Origin: Glossina fuscipes
Lineage: Eukaryota > Arthropoda > Insecta > Diptera > Glossinidae
Assembly: GCF_014805625.2 (NCBI RefSeq)
Contig: NW_023998415.1
Span: 46,101,879-46,165,878 of the forward strand
Length of the DNA: 64,000 bases
Direction: 5' to 3'
Positions 12,626 through 25,760 of this stretch are shown piece by piece (the first letter of the stretch is position 1; each line of letters opens with the position of its first letter). The notes under the pieces were generated by a model, which ran no database searches, was not told the DNA's origin, and saw only the letters and a program-made list of their open reading frames with translations. The position numbers were made by a program, and so were the translations under genes.

Positions 12626-13186
12626 CCATATGTACGCAGATTCAGTGTTGTTAGCTATAGGCAAAGATTTTTATTTATTTTATTAAATTTAATTTATTTT
12701 ACGCATTTTGGCATCACTTACATAATTCTCTTTTTTTCATTTCTCAAATTCTCTCTTAACCACCGGCTAAGGATGTCAGTACAAAAACTGCTTTTTGTTC
12801 AGTCCATAGTTCTGGTTTCATTTAATCATGTAGACTGCAGTTGAGGGAATCTATATAATAAAATTCAGAGACCTTATATTGTTGGCCAGCGTGAATGAGA
12901 AAATCGATTTATGTATGTTTTCCTTGTACGTCTCTCTTTCCATCCAATGAAATTGGGTTTGCGTCTTTCAAAACTGAAGCGAGAAGAAGACACTTGATCT
13001 TTAACAGGGTCTTGTGCGATTAAGTTCCAAAATCAGTGAAATTGGGTTAAGAGTTCGATTTCTATAACGAACTGACTTATCAAGCGAAACCAATTTGTGT
13101 CAAGATATAACCTGAAATGTGTATAATGTAAGATATTTGCACCACCACATAAATGCAGCTTCGATCTATTGAGCAATGGCATATCG

Positions 13187-13208
13187 CACACACACACACA
13201 CACACACT
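13187..13208. repeat. (CA)11 repeat
   Basis: Eleven perfect CA units. Confidence 0.9.
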
Positions 13209-14876
13209 GATGTTGGCTACTCAAAAATTCGATAATCGGGTTCTCAGATGATTTTAATTTTGTGAATAATTGTTAGAATGTCGTGAACACATACTGTGAG
13301 TTATAAATGATTTGGAAAATGATAAATACGAACAAACACTGGCGAGTTTGAGTCTATTAAAGTGAGAGGAGAATTGAAAGCATTAACAATGGAATTGGCA
13401 AAAAGCTATTGGATACAATAATACCTTCAGATTAATATATATAGGAAACATGGGTAAATATGAGTGCCCAAGGCACTCGCGCAAAATCGCCTCTGAAAAA
13501 AATGAAATATTTCTCGTTCGCAAGTATGACTGCCGCTGGGGAAGAGTTTCTGTCGAAAAAAGAATTTGAATCAGATATAAAATTTCAGAGTAACTGGAAA
13601 CGGGAAAGGCTACAAATACGTTCTAAAGTCTTTTCGAACAGACGAAAAGAGAGCGAGAATAAATTACAATGAAACAGTAAAAACTTATTTATATATGTAA
13701 TATCATGTAAAGTCAGTAACTAACGCGGAATTTTTTTTTGTTTTTTTTTTTTTTTTGTTGATAAAAAACACCTGCTTACCCCACTTTGCCACTTACGAGT
13801 TCACCAGACACTAGAAGTGGAAGTTAATGACACCAAGCTTTGAAAATAGCAACATAATGCAGTTGAACGCTCGGTGAACGGTTTGAATAATTGATTAAAA
13901 CTAGACATCGCACAATTGACTTCGTATAATAAAGCGAATGTGGGTGATGATGAAACTAAGAGAGATGAACACTGACAATTAGCATTACTGCAAACAACAA
14001 AGCACGCATTCATCTACACGTACGTTCAAAAGAAGTCAGCAATCATATATTTATATAATTGTATGCATATGTAAAACATTTACACTTAAAAGTTCTTTGC
14101 ACTCTGGTTACGGGGCCTGAAATATAAAAAAACGAAAAGAAGGCAAAAAAAAAAAAAAAAAAGCGAAAATTGCACACAGCTGCACAGATTGAATGAATGC
14201 AACGGCAATAGCAGAAGCAATAACAGCAGCAACAGCCGTTTAGTCAGTCATTCATTATTGAACGGAACAGTTGTCTTCTCATGATCACATCAGCTTGGCG
14301 TTAGAATGACGAAAATGTTAAAGACTTCGTTCTTTCTGCTTTTTTTATTATAATTTTTTTATTTATTTATTTTTTTTTTTTTTGTTTTTCTGTTTTTTTC
14401 GTTTAATGATTTCGTTTTATAGTTCTATTGTTATTATCGTTATTGTTGTTATTGTTGTTGTGCTATTGGGCATGATGATGAACAAATTTTCTAATGCTAT
14501 TGTTATTATTGTGGTGGATTTTCACTGCTATATGTAACGTTGTGCACTGAATACGATTTGAAGCATATATGTGTGTGTAAATATGTATATATATATATAT
14601 ATATATCTATGTAGATAAGTATATATGTACATATATTGCATATGATGGTTGTGTTGATATTTTAATTACATTCAACACAGTCAACACGCAGCTGTTGATC
14701 TTGCAGAATATTTCTTTTTTATTTTTTCACTTTTGTTTTTGCATTTAATGCTGTGGCGCCCTCTTTACTCGCTTTAAAAAAGACGCATGCATATATATAT
14801 ATGCGCGCATATGTGTGCTTATACATTTGATTGTATATGATAGCGTATTGATAATGTTGCTATTGTTGTTATTATT

Positions 14877-14877
<1 letters not shown>

Positions 14878-14910
<33 letters not shown>
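14878..14910. repeat. (TTG)10 repeat
   Basis: Ten TTG units embedded in a wider TTG/TTA-rich region from 14400 to 14930. Confidence 0.9.
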
Positions 14911-16220
14911 TTGTTGTTTTTGTCATTATTGCTATTTCTTTAAGAGACGAAAAAACACTACAAGATTGTGTCTTATGTCTGTATTAAGCGAACATATGTG
15001 TGCTTGTGCGTTTGTTTTTCACATTCATTCTCTTGTTGAATTAAGAGAAAATACATATATATTGCAAAAAAAAAAAAAACAGAAAAAATGCAAACATGCA
15101 CCTGCAGTGCCGTCATGCATTAGAGTGTGTTAGAGTTTTTGTTGTTTTTGTTTTTCTAATGTTGTACTCTATGTACATGTATGTATGGATGTGACTGAAA
15201 GTGTTGAGGTGCTATTCACTAGTAGCCTATACTATTGTTTTGTTGCTATTTTTGTTGCTATAGTTGTTCTTGCGTTGGCTTTGCAAACATTCACACATAT
15301 TGTATGGTTTGATAACAGAAAGCCGTTAAAAAAAAAAAAAAAAAAAAACAAACAAACCAAAACCTAAATCAACACCCCAGCAACGATCGAAGAAAAACGA
15401 AAACAACAAAAATAACAACATAACTTTTATAACCAACTTTCGAACAATTGCAATTGATGTCATGCAATGCAATATGAGATTTTTTTTTTTTGTTTAATTC
15501 AAGTCATGAAAGTAACGTAGTTTGAGGCTACGTGTGTGGTAAGCAGAACGTTACGATTCGATTGCTTGCAATGCTTTTATTTAAATATCACTTACTGTTA
15601 TATACATTATTCTAAATATACATTATTTCCTCTAAAATACTTGCAGTTGCATATGGTGTGGCTTTGAACTGCTTATCTATAGTATAAGGTTCTTTTGCAT
15701 TTTGGCACAACTTAAGCGCCAAAAAGTCACCAAAAACAAACAATTGCTGCACTTGTGCATAAGCCTTTTTCATAATTGTTGTGGCTTTTGTTTTAAAAAC
15801 AATTGCAAAAACAATTGTCAAAGTTTTCCGGTCATGATGGTGCCATACGATAACACAAATATTGTGAAGTGAGAATGTTTTAATCGCTAAAGTCCCACCG
15901 TATCATAGTCAGCGGTGTACTAAATAAAATACAAGCATTTCAAACTGAGTTGGGAGTGCAAGCTCGTAATCGATCCGAAACCTTACTACTTGATTGATTG
16001 ATTGATTACGAATAATATTATTCTTAGTCGGTTTTTGACTCTTCTCTCCTAATCGGCGGTTGCTTCTTGCTCAATTCATGCATCTTTTTGGTGATGAATA
16101 ATCGATTGGGGGGAAAAAAAAACACTACTCCCGATGGTTGACTTACTTTTAAGGGCCAAATTTTCTTTGTTCTTTTTAGTCAAAGTGAAAAAGAAATGGA
16201 AAATACCGAAAAAGCTTTAT

Positions 16221-16987
16221 CATCATAGATGCTACGTTGGTTCAATTGAATCTATACAAAAGCAATTCTTGCTGTTTGCACTAAGGAATTTGGGTTGGGA
16301 CCCGATTTCCCCTCTTCCACCCTATGAAAATAGGTTGCTTCTGTTATCCTTACCGTCACTCGAGAAACGTAGATTTGTTCTTGGGGTTTCCTTCCTAATC
16401 AAATTAATAAATGGTGCAATTGATTCGCCCGCATTACTTCGTGAGATTTGCTTTAATGTCCCTAACCGCTTCTCTAGGTACTTTATGTTGATAAAGCTTA
16501 GTCAATGCAAATATAACTTTGAACTGTTTAACCCGCTCAGAGTTGTTTGCAAGAACCTAAATGATGTCTATCATCTATTCTCATTAACGGACTCTTTAAA
16601 GTCTATTAAGGCAATATTGCTCAACAAGCGCGATTTACCTATGTCGTACTTAAACTGATTTAACCTTAGATTTTGTCATTATGAGTCGAAAATTAATTTG
16701 TTGTTAACAATTATCGGTTGCCAAGCTTATGCATGTTTGCGATGGCTTAGGGGTTCACTTGCAATTTGGTCCTGTATCGGTTGTGGGCGTGGCTCTATGC
16801 TAATTGTGTACATGCTTTTTTTTTTTTTTTCTTTCTTTTTTTTTTCCTCCTTATTTGTTTTATTGTACTTATACTAAGTTTTATTATTAAATAATTTTAA
16901 GATTTACTTAAGAGTCAATTGAACTCGACTGCTATTTTGTTTTAGTTGAGTTTCTTGTATAAGTGGAATAAATAAATAAATAAAAAT
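16221..16987 (+). mobile_element. 5'-truncated non-LTR retrotransposon, copy 1 (RT C-terminus plus 3' UTR and tail)
   Basis: An open frame from 16134 to 16658 carries IESIQKQFLLFALRNLGWD, LPPYENRLLLLSLPSLEKRR and IDSPALLREICFNVPNRFSR. This is the region that follows the reverse-transcriptase domain in Jockey/CR1-type LINEs (IE.VQ..F..FA, LPPYE.R). Homology begins near 16221, and the residues before it are AT-rich filler, so the copy is 5'-truncated. The frame stops at 16658. About 310 bp of 3' UTR follows, with a pyrimidine tract at 16816-16848 and a tail of AATAAATAAATAAATAAA. The reading frame is unbroken over 140 codons, which suggests a fairly recent insertion. A second copy lies inverted at 18402-18998. 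Confidence 0.85.
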
Positions 16988-18401
16988 CCCACTATCAACT
17001 AATTTACAATTCAATGACAGGAAGAGGAAGATTATGTTGCTTTGAATTTCCTCAAGGATTTGTTCTAACCATCCCTGTACCATTGCTTGAATGGTCAAAG
17101 TAAAAATCAAATGAAATATTCTGATCTCGCCAAACATTGTTTTGGCTTATGTACGAAATGTCTTTTCTAGGCTACAAAATAGTGGATGTGCATCCGAGCG
17201 ATAGCGTTTTTTAATGAATTTTTGGAAAACTCACTCACTTCATTCGCTTTATGCGTCTCTTTAATTTAAGACACTACATGCCTTTGAATTGATGCCTTTA
17301 CTGCAGAAATCGAACTTCAGCTGATCTACTGGGCAGTAAATATTTGCATCCGTTTCTCAGAGACTTACTCACGGCAGTATTTTCTCTTAGGATTAACTAG
17401 TTTACATTCATTCGCCTACATGCATACAATTCTTAGTTGATTGTTCGAGGCCAAGGTTGGAAAGGGGCATGCTCTGCCTAAATACATTGACTTTATTTGA
17501 AGGCGGCCTATTTGATTTTCTCTTCTCTTCGTTCGTTCTTTAAATTTGTCGATTGGTCAATTTACTTGAATTTCGACAAACTGTACAGAATGGAAAAGAC
17601 GGGCGAAAAATAGATAGAAGAGATTTCTTTCTTAGTAATAGGGGTAAGTAATTTGTTGTCCAAGTTGATTTCCTAATTGCCACGACCGATTAAAGACTGC
17701 ATCTGAAGACTGCGATGTAACGCCTCTACCTAAAGACCGCGATATTCGTTAACAATACTTTTGGGCAGCAGTACCCTAAATATTGTTCCCTTAATCATTA
17801 TTTATTAGGTGTTAGTAATTCGCCAGCTTTGCTAGGATCGATAGCAACTGTTCTTTTAGAAATTCGATGCAAATAGGTAAGAATCGCGACGACAAGTCTC
17901 GATATTGCGGACTTAAATCTTGATGCGGTAGAGTTCACTTTGGTTGTAGTTGTATTGTTCAGTACTCGCTGGCTGAAGGCACAATATTTACCGTCGGAGG
18001 ATTTCCTAGCTCTTTCTCCTTCTCATTTCTTTTCTTTCATCACGAACAGGGAAGGATTCTCTGTGTGATTGGCCATATAATAAGGAAAAAAAAAAAAAAA
18101 AAAATTAGCAAAGACTTTTTTAACTCTTTTTATTTCACACCCGCTTCACAAACATCTCAATGATAATTACAATTTAATTTAAATCTCGGACTCGACAATT
18201 CTCGATCTTATTAAAATCATTGATATCTTTGCTTACTTTCAATCATGCATTTAGCTTTATCGATATCGTTTTCGTTTTCGTTTTCTTCCTCATCCTGACA
18301 TGTACAACAAAAATGAGATCACATCGCTAACTTCGACTCAATTTACGAAATATATTGAATATCAGTATAATGCTATGGAGATACGCTTTAGCAACAACCA
18401 A
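16988..18401. other. Spacer between the inverted LINE copies
   Basis: About 1.4 kb without a convincing reading frame. Local GC is a little higher at 17160-17990 (for example around GACTGCGATGTAACGCC), suggesting an eroded older insertion that I cannot name. An 18-20 base A tract lies at 18085-18105 and a CGTTTT repeat at 18266-18285. Confidence 0.4.
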
Positions 18402-18998
18402 AATTTATTTATTTTTTATTTATTTATTTATTCTACTTATACTAGAAACTCAACTAAACAAATAACAGTCGTGTTCAATTGGCTCTTAATGCAAAACTTA
18501 TAAAACTTATATTAATTAATAATAAAATTTAGTATAAGTACAATAAAACAAATAAGAAGAAGAAAAAAAAAGAAAAAGAAAAAAGAAAAAAAAGCATGTA
18601 CACTATCAGCATAGGGACACACTTACAACCGGTACAGGACCAAATTGCAAATGAACTCCTAAACCATCGCAAACATGCATAAGCCTGGCAACCGATAATA
18701 AATTGTCAATCATTCACTTTCGAAACGTAACGACTTTTTAAGGATGAAAGCTAATTTAAATACGACATAGGTAAATCGCGCGTATTAGGCAATGTTGCTT
18801 TACTGGACTTCCGACTGGAGTCCGATAACGAGAATAAGTGGTACAAGTCATTTAGGTTCTTGCAAACGACTCTGAGCGGATTGAACAGCTCATAATTAAA
18901 CTTACACTGACTAAGCTTAACCAAGATAAAGTGCCTGGAGAAGCGATTAGGGACATTAAAGCTTATTTCACCAAGTAATTAAGGCGAGTCAATGGCAC
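18402..18998 (-). mobile_element. 5'-truncated non-LTR retrotransposon, copy 2 (inverted relative to copy 1)
   Basis: The reverse complement aligns with copy 1 over its whole length: the stretch before the stop (CCTATGTCGTATTTAAA), the 3' UTR phrases TTATCGGTTGCCAGGCTTATG and GCAATTTGGTCCTGTACCGG, the pyrimidine tract, TTGTACTTATACTAA, and a (TAAA)n tail at 18402-18434. Homology stops at about 18998, so this copy is shorter at the 5' end than copy 1. The coding part has changes such as a lost frame after IDSP, so it is the older or less constrained copy. Same family as copy 1, minus strand. Confidence 0.85.
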
Positions 18999-19736
18999 CT
19001 TGGATAGTAAGTAAGATGAAAAGTGATTTAAGTCATTTTTGTTGTTTCAGTTAATATATGTAAATAAAAACTGCGAGTGAATTAAATTAATTCACGAACA
19101 GAAAGACAACTTTGCCGATTAGTTGTTAGATGTTGTCAATGTAAATTTGAAAAGATTTTTAAAATTTTGCTTTCAAGAGAATAACTTTAAGTTGAAATAT
19201 TAAGCGATTTGTGTTTAATCAGCCTGTTTTTTTTTTTCTTTTTCTTTTTTTGCTTCCCGGAATAAGCGTACAATGTACGCATAAGCAAATCAAGTATAAA
19301 CAATTTATGTGCTTTATGACATATACGGTATCTACCGCAGTTTAAATTTATATTTTAATGACAAATTTATTTCAGCAAAATTTCTGTCTTTTTCAAAATA
19401 GACTCATTAACAAAAACGGTCTTTCAATAAACGCTCAAAACATGTAAGCTAAACAATTGAGAAAATATATATAAAAAGTCAAAATATATAAATGATTGCA
19501 ATTACTGCCGTTGATATGCGCATAAATTACAAATGTTGTAAATTTAAAGAAAGAAACTAACCAAAACCAACGTAAAACAAAAATAAAAAAGAAATAAAAA
19601 ATATTGAAAAAAAAATGAAAATCGAAACAAATATTGAAATAATACTTCAAAGGAGTTTATACGCACAACGGGAGAGAAATAAAGTCGAATAAAAAATAAT
19701 AAATAAATGCAAAAAAAAAATAGAAAAAACGCCGTT

Positions 19737-19751
19737 ATATATATATATATA

Positions 19752-19792
<41 letters not shown>
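19737..19792. repeat. (TA)n(TG)n(TA)n repeat
   Basis: A 56-bp alternating run with four TG units in the middle. Confidence 0.9.
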
Positions 19793-19795
<3 letters not shown>

Positions 19796-20302
19796 CAACA
19801 CGATTGCACATAAAAAGCCATAGAGACTCTGTAAGCATAAAGTGATCTAATAATTTTTCTCTTATTGAGAGAAACACATGTAATCAGTTGAAAACAAGAG
19901 GGCAATACCATAATGTCCTGTACGGCCATTCAACTAAGCATTCATACATACATCAATAGTTTTAAGTTGCTTTGCTTGGCTGCTTTGCTTTTTTCTTTTT
20001 CTTTTTCTTTTCGTTTTCTTTTCTTTTTTTTTTTATACTGAACGCAATACTCACTCAGGCTTGTGTATAAATGTGCAAACGTTGTACGAATGCGGTATTT
20101 AGTCGGATTGTGTGAAGCGATCCTGATACAATTTAAATTCGGCCCCAAACGGCGTTAATGTGTCATTGTCGGTCATATTGAATTTGCAAGATACTGGTGC
20201 GCCATACATATGTACTGAACTGTATGCATGTGATGCCTGTTGTAATGTTATAAGGTTTTGTACCCCTTGCAATAGCACTTGACTCGAATTTCAGAAAAAT
20301 CA

Positions 20303-20345
20303 AACACACATACACGCACACACGCACACACGCACACACATGCAC
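20303..20345. repeat. CA-rich repeat with CGCA variants
   Basis: ACACACATACACGCACACAC and following CGCACACA units over about 40 bp. Confidence 0.85.
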
Positions 20346-20959
20346 AGACACAGCCACACACAGGCACGCATACTAACTTAACTTCAACTTACATACCGTA
20401 CGCAAAGTATTTATAAATAAAAAAAAATATTAGTTGAAAAGCAAAAAAAAAAGAAAAAAAAATATTGAAAAAAGTAAAAAGAAATAACGTATATGGTTTA
20501 AGCCAACGAACCTGCTCTAATGGTTTAATATTTCATGCTCAAGCTTAGTTTAGAGTGAAAAAAAAAAAAAAAACATAGACCATGCAAGCCTATCTATCTA
20601 TCTATTTGCCTCTGCTTAAGTGTTGGAGTCAACATAAATTGTCAAAAAAAAGAGCAAAAAAAAAACAATTTACGCATATCCCGCACGCACCAGTCCACCT
20701 AAAACGCAACACGACACATTTTGAAAACGAAACAAGAAACGAAAATGTAAACGCTATTAAGAGCCTAGTCACCTAACTTGCATGCGTGCAACATGCATGT
20801 ACGCATGCACTATATGCCCGTGTTGTAGGTGCCGCTTGCTTGTATGTTTTTGTGTTACTTGCACACCAGCTAACAACTTATGATCTGATTAGTTAAGGAA
20901 ATATCGGAGAAAGTTTCCTAACAATAAATATCTCAAACTGTATTTATGTATTTATGCTA

Positions 20960-20960
20960 T

Positions 20961-20995
<35 letters not shown>

Positions 20996-20996
20996 G
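20960..20996. repeat. (GTT)12 repeat
   Basis: Twelve GTT units. The poly-Val frame over it is a translation artefact. Confidence 0.9.
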
Positions 20997-21781
20997 CTTT
21001 GATTGAATTTAAATTGATTTTAATACATTACAATAACAATTGCATAACAAGTGGAAATTTTAAAACGAAAGAAGCCGAAATTGCTCACAGTTTTCAATAT
21101 TTACGCAGAGTTATGAAATCACACAAAAGTTCAGTTCGCAGTGGAGGTTTTATTTTTAGGCCTACGTCAAGCAAACATAAACTCGTGCTCTTTTCAATAC
21201 TTAATAAGCTTAGGAGTATCGATTGAGAAATCGAATAAATTATGTATTGACTTGATCGGTTTAAATAACAAAATCATTAATATATATCTTTAGTATTAAA
21301 TTCTTCCTTCCTTTTTTTGGCACTGAGCTCACAGACAGTCTCACAGATGGGGGAATTAAGTTTTCTTATAAATGACTTTAGTTTTTCATAAAAGTTTGAG
21401 CAGGCCTTTTACCTTCTCTCTAAGAAATAGGCTCGGCAAGACGTTACGTAAACCCTCTGGAGGAAGAAAAGTTAAGCAAGAATTCGCCTTGAGCTTGAAG
21501 AACCCAGGCTTCTTAAGTTTAAAAGGAATTAATAAGCGTTTTGCGAAAAGTGAAATTAACTCATATTCACTCATGTTTTTGGCCTAAGTAAGATTAAAAT
21601 AAATGAGTGTTTGGCAAAATGTTGCACCATTATTCAGTTTAGTGCACCGTTAATAATAGGCCCGTCAAGGTAGATATTACCTTTTTCCCACACTTTCCAT
21701 ACTACTAACTACATACTGGGAATATTCAAGGACAAAAAGCCAAGGATAGAATAATCATATTTTGACTGAAGGACTGACGGT

Positions 21782-21858
21782 GCATTCGCAAACGATCAGT
21801 GATAGATCAGTCGGCCCCCCATTCATAAAAGTATTTGCCATCAGTTCTTTGCGAATGC
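21782..21858. other. Inverted repeat GCATTCGCAAA
   Basis: GCATTCGCAAA at 21782-21792 and TTTGCGAATGC at 21848-21858 are perfect 11-bp arms with a 55-base interval that contains GATCAGTGATAGATCAG. It could be the ends of a very small element. Confidence 0.6.
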
Positions 21859-22480
21859 GATCGAAACGAAACTATTTCCGTAGATTAGGGTAATGCGCGA
21901 GAAAGCGTACTCTTGAGCAAAGCATTCATTGAAACAACAACAGTTTTTCTTTACCGATCGGAATACATTGATTGAAACTAATTGATTAATTACTGTATAT
22001 TTTTCCTATTTTTTCTACACATACTAATCACAGCTTTTACGTTTAACTTTATTATCGAATTTAAAATTGAAAAAAAATTGTTTTTATTCAGTTTCTCTCT
22101 AGCATTTATTAAGATCGGAGATTCATGCACAATTTATAGTCCATTCCAAACCTGATGAATTCGTTTAGATGGTTAAACGAACAATGGCTATATTAAATCA
22201 ATCAAAATCTATACAATATGTGCGCGCGATAAGGGGAATATTAAATTGGAGAAAAAGGAAGAAGCTTCTAGAAGGTATACTTATAGATTTGTGCGACTAC
22301 AGCTGACTGGTTTACATAAAAGTATCGTTTATCAATCAATCAATGATTTATAGTAAGCGAAAGTTTAAGAAATGCTTTGAGAAAATACCCTAAATTAAGC
22401 TTTACGTAACGGAAGAAGTAGGTATGATTGGACTACGCAGGATCATGTTGTACTGAAAATTATATGTGCACATGTACGAG

Positions 22481-22816
22481 GATGGAAAAGAGAGACAGTC
22501 AGACAGTTGGGGAGAAAGCAAGCGAAAAATAGGGATATAGGAAGAAAATATGATTACATGGCTACCGAAATTGCTTTCTTGCCACCCCAATACATATATA
22601 AACTGATCGAGCTAGGATCTCATATATATATATATTTGTAGCTGCACAACGATGAAAAAGAGAGAGAAATTGGCAGACAGTTGGAGAGAAAGCAAGAGAA
22701 AGGTAAGGATATGGGAAGAAAACATGACTACATGACTACCGAAATTGCTTTCTTGCCAATCTAATACATATATAAAGTGATCAAGTTGAGATTATCATAT
22801 TAACCAGCCGCACTTG
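22481..22816. repeat. 170-bp tandem duplication
   Basis: Two adjacent units of about 170 bp (22481-22650 and 22651-22816) share GATGRAAAAGAGAGA, GCAGACAGTTGG, GAGAAAGCAAG, GGGAAGAAAA, then CTACCGAAATTGCTTTCTTG and ATACATATATAAA. Scattered substitutions suggest an old duplication. No reading frame is conserved. Confidence 0.8.
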
Positions 22817-25039
22817 TAGTTTATTTCCAGTTATTACACGCATAACAATTTGTACTTTTACTTGCTTCATATATGTATGTATCTAATAAAGTAAATAAGA
22901 ATAACATAGGAATACGTAATAAAAGAACTTATCATTGAATAAAACTAGTCAAGCATTTGTAGCTCGTCTAATAAGTACCTTGTTATGTCAAGCAGCTTGA
23001 ATTTTGTCGTGCCATTTATAAGGTACCGTGAACCCCGCTATTAGCATGTTTAGTGTAGGCATGTCTTTCCCTTTAATAAATACCATACCCTAGCATCAAA
23101 GTTTCAAGCTTAGCGCGAATTGTTGCAAAAAAGCTCATAACATGTGCTGGTAGAAAAAGGGACCAGAAGGAGAAGAAAATTAAGTAATAATGTGATCTTT
23201 AAATAAATTTCTTATACAAGCCGGCAAGCATTTAAGTTGAACTTATGTTGCATATCAGTAAACTTTGTGTTAAGCAGAGGGCAACTCATCAGTCATATGA
23301 AGACGAAGCGAACATAATTTTGTATCCATTCTCCGCATTATTTCGTTCAACATAATAATTGTCTTTTTATTTAATTTAATTTTATTTCATTTATTATATA
23401 TTTTAAATTTAATTTTTAATATGTTATACGCTCTCTCTTTCTCTCTCATTTCTATCGTATTGCCATATGCGCCCGTTTTAAGACAGTAAAAAAAAAAAAA
23501 AACGAAAGGAACGATTGCTTCATTCCCTGTAAGTATGTGGAGAGTTCCTTTTACCTTTTCATAATGATTCGATGATCTTCGCATTAAATGTAGAACAAAC
23601 ACCAACACATTTATTATTATTGAAGTTGAAAAGAAATCCAAGCAAAAGTTTGATTAAAATCTTCTTCTTCTTCCATAATGACAAGTGGAAAAACATATGC
23701 AAGTCTCGCGAGTTTATTAAGATTCCTTAAGCATTCATTTATTGAGTTAATACCATGATCCACGCAAGTACCGGCAAATAATACGAACGACTAAAGTATC
23801 TATTATTCAATCGAGATCATCGTATGGCAATTGCAGTCTGTTTTCTCTGCTTTCGTATTCGTCTTTTTTTTTTTTCTTTTTTTTTTTTTTTTGATCATAG
23901 AAATAGGTAACGAGTGACAATTATATGAATCGGAACAGAGATGATTTGTTGCTTTGTTGCTTTATTTGATCGAAATTTGAAAGAATATCGAAGAGAGAGG
24001 GATGTCGTTGTCATACATTTGTTTGTAAAATTCAATTGTTTTGTTTTTTTTTTTTTTTACGAGGGTAAGTGAATAAAAATTGCTTATAAAAGAAAATACA
24101 ATCAAACCTCTTACAAGAGTACTATAGCTGCACGATACGTTCGATACGTTAAGTACGGCACGTAATGCCATTTATGAGTTATTCTCAATTAAGAAACAAT
24201 AAATTCTTGCTTTCGCTTAATTAATTAATAATTATATATTTATTAATTATTTCAGATTCTAGATAAGACGGCACGGACTCATTTCCTTTGTATCAATTCC
24301 GTGTTTTCTTTTCAATAAAACGCGGGACAATTTATCTTATATGATGTTCTTAACTGTGTTGTATGTTTGCCTTAATGCGATTGCGACAGAAGGCATTCCT
24401 TGACTTGAATTAATATAACACGGTCGACAAAGTTCGCGTTATCGGCAACTTGACTGTATCTTCAATGACTAAGTTTTCAAAAGCGTGCATGCTTTGAACT
24501 ATAAACTCGTCTCACTTATGTTAATCAATTTTCTTTGATGCGTAATTAAAACATATCTTAAATATTTTCTAGACTAAGGGCATAGGAAACTTTATATTAC
24601 AATTTGCTAAAGAAGAAGTTTTTAAATATGGTACTCTGCCTCTAAATCTAACCTAATTCGTTGGAGACTTTATGAAGTATGTGTAGGTGTTTTTTAAGAA
24701 TCAGAATCAATCCCGTCAAGTCCGTCCGCCTGTCGATTTCTTATTGTAGCAGAAGAGTATAATTTACCAGATATGCTCTTGCTTAAAATAACAGCGCAAC
24801 AAGTTCGAATGTGCACATGATCCGCCTATAAGCACATTACGTTAATAATATTCAGAAAAGTGTATGTATGTATTTCTGTAAAAGTAAGGTATTGGGTTAA
24901 TCTAAATTAAATTTAAGCAGAAATGCTGTTCGACTCGGCAATGAGGAAGTGGGCGAAAACGTTTTACAGCGCGAATCGAATGCGATTGAATGCAGTTCAA
25001 CTCGACCAGTAGCTCCGGATAATTAGAGGAATGGAAGTC
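22817..25039. other. Noncoding
   Basis: T runs at 23862-23892 and 24044-24058. A possible A/B-type remnant (GAATCAGAATCAATCCCGTC with CCGTCCGCCTGTCG) lies at 24695-24740. Otherwise nothing seen. Confidence 0.5.
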
Positions 25040-25760
25040 AATCGGTGAATGGTTGGAAGGAGATTAGCCAAACGATGTCTGACAACGCACAGCGGGACCA
25101 GCAACTTGCCCGAAAGCTACCTCAGTCCATCGACAAGGGCGTCTCTAATTCGCTCGAAAAAAACGAATACGGATTGGACAATGGGTCAATCGAAGTTAGT
25201 ATTGTACGCCGACGAGTGCAGGATGGCAGGATCCGCATGGTAACGAACAAGACCCGGAACGAAGATCCGGTGAGCGTTTCGCGCAATGCTGCATCTCTGC
25301 ACGTGTCTTACATGAAGGTGATTCGTGCATGCTTCCGGGATGCATGTCGCTGGAAGCGGAAACTGAGCTTGCGGTCATCGCAGCACCCAATACCGACCAT
25401 CAATCAAGCGGATAGACTTCCTGGCATTACATCGACGATTCGATTCGGCAAAAACATGAAATTCCGCCTTTTCGGGATTTATTGGCGAAAAATTCATTTT
25501 CATACATGACAACGCAGGACCACATACCTCGGCTGTAGGGTGCCAGTACTTGGAGGTATTTGATATGCGGGTTATGGCGTGGCTTGCTCGAAACACAGAG
25601 CTCAAACCCATTGAGCATTTATAGAATGAGATGAGAAAAATTCTTATAATTCTATCTAACGGAGATGGGAAAATGAGATTTGGCATCCATGTGGACTAAT
25701 CCAAAGAGCCATTTGATCGAACAAGTGCCGCGGATTTTGTAATATGTTAGGAGCCAAGAT
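25040..25760 (+). pseudogene. Decayed Tc1-family transposase (DD34E)
   Basis: Several frames must be combined. At 25487-25640 one frame reads FIFIHDNAGPHTS, WLARNTELKPIEHL, a stop, then NEM, which matches the Tc1 catalytic motifs HDNA.PHT and SPDLNPIEHLW. From the Asp of HDN (codon at 25508) to the Glu of PIEH (25613) there are exactly 34 residues, the DD34E spacing. Further on, LIEQVPR matches the C-terminal LVESMPRR motif of the family. Upstream, 25045-25390 (VSRNAASLHVSYMKVIRACFRDA) resembles the second helix-turn-helix of the DNA-binding domain. The segment with the first catalytic Asp is missing, with stops and frameshifts elsewhere, so the copy is dead. I could not define terminal inverted repeats. 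Confidence 0.8.

Larger units (their letters stand above)
11526..16220. other. Noncoding, with microsatellites and one hairpin
   Basis: T/A runs (11731-11749, 13731-13757, 14140-14163, 15330-15348), TTG and TA repeats and ATGCATAT-rich patches at 14570-14850. No supported gene. Confidence 0.55.
18999..22480. other. Noncoding, with repeats
   Basis: TA and CA repeats and many A runs. A GC-richer patch at 21390-21600 is open on both strands but has no recognisable product. Confidence 0.5.

Noticed and set aside
21372..21587. Frames open on both strands at 21.4-21.6 kb as a gene
   Set aside because: Neither product is recognisable; mutual openness is a by-product of the base composition of this patch.
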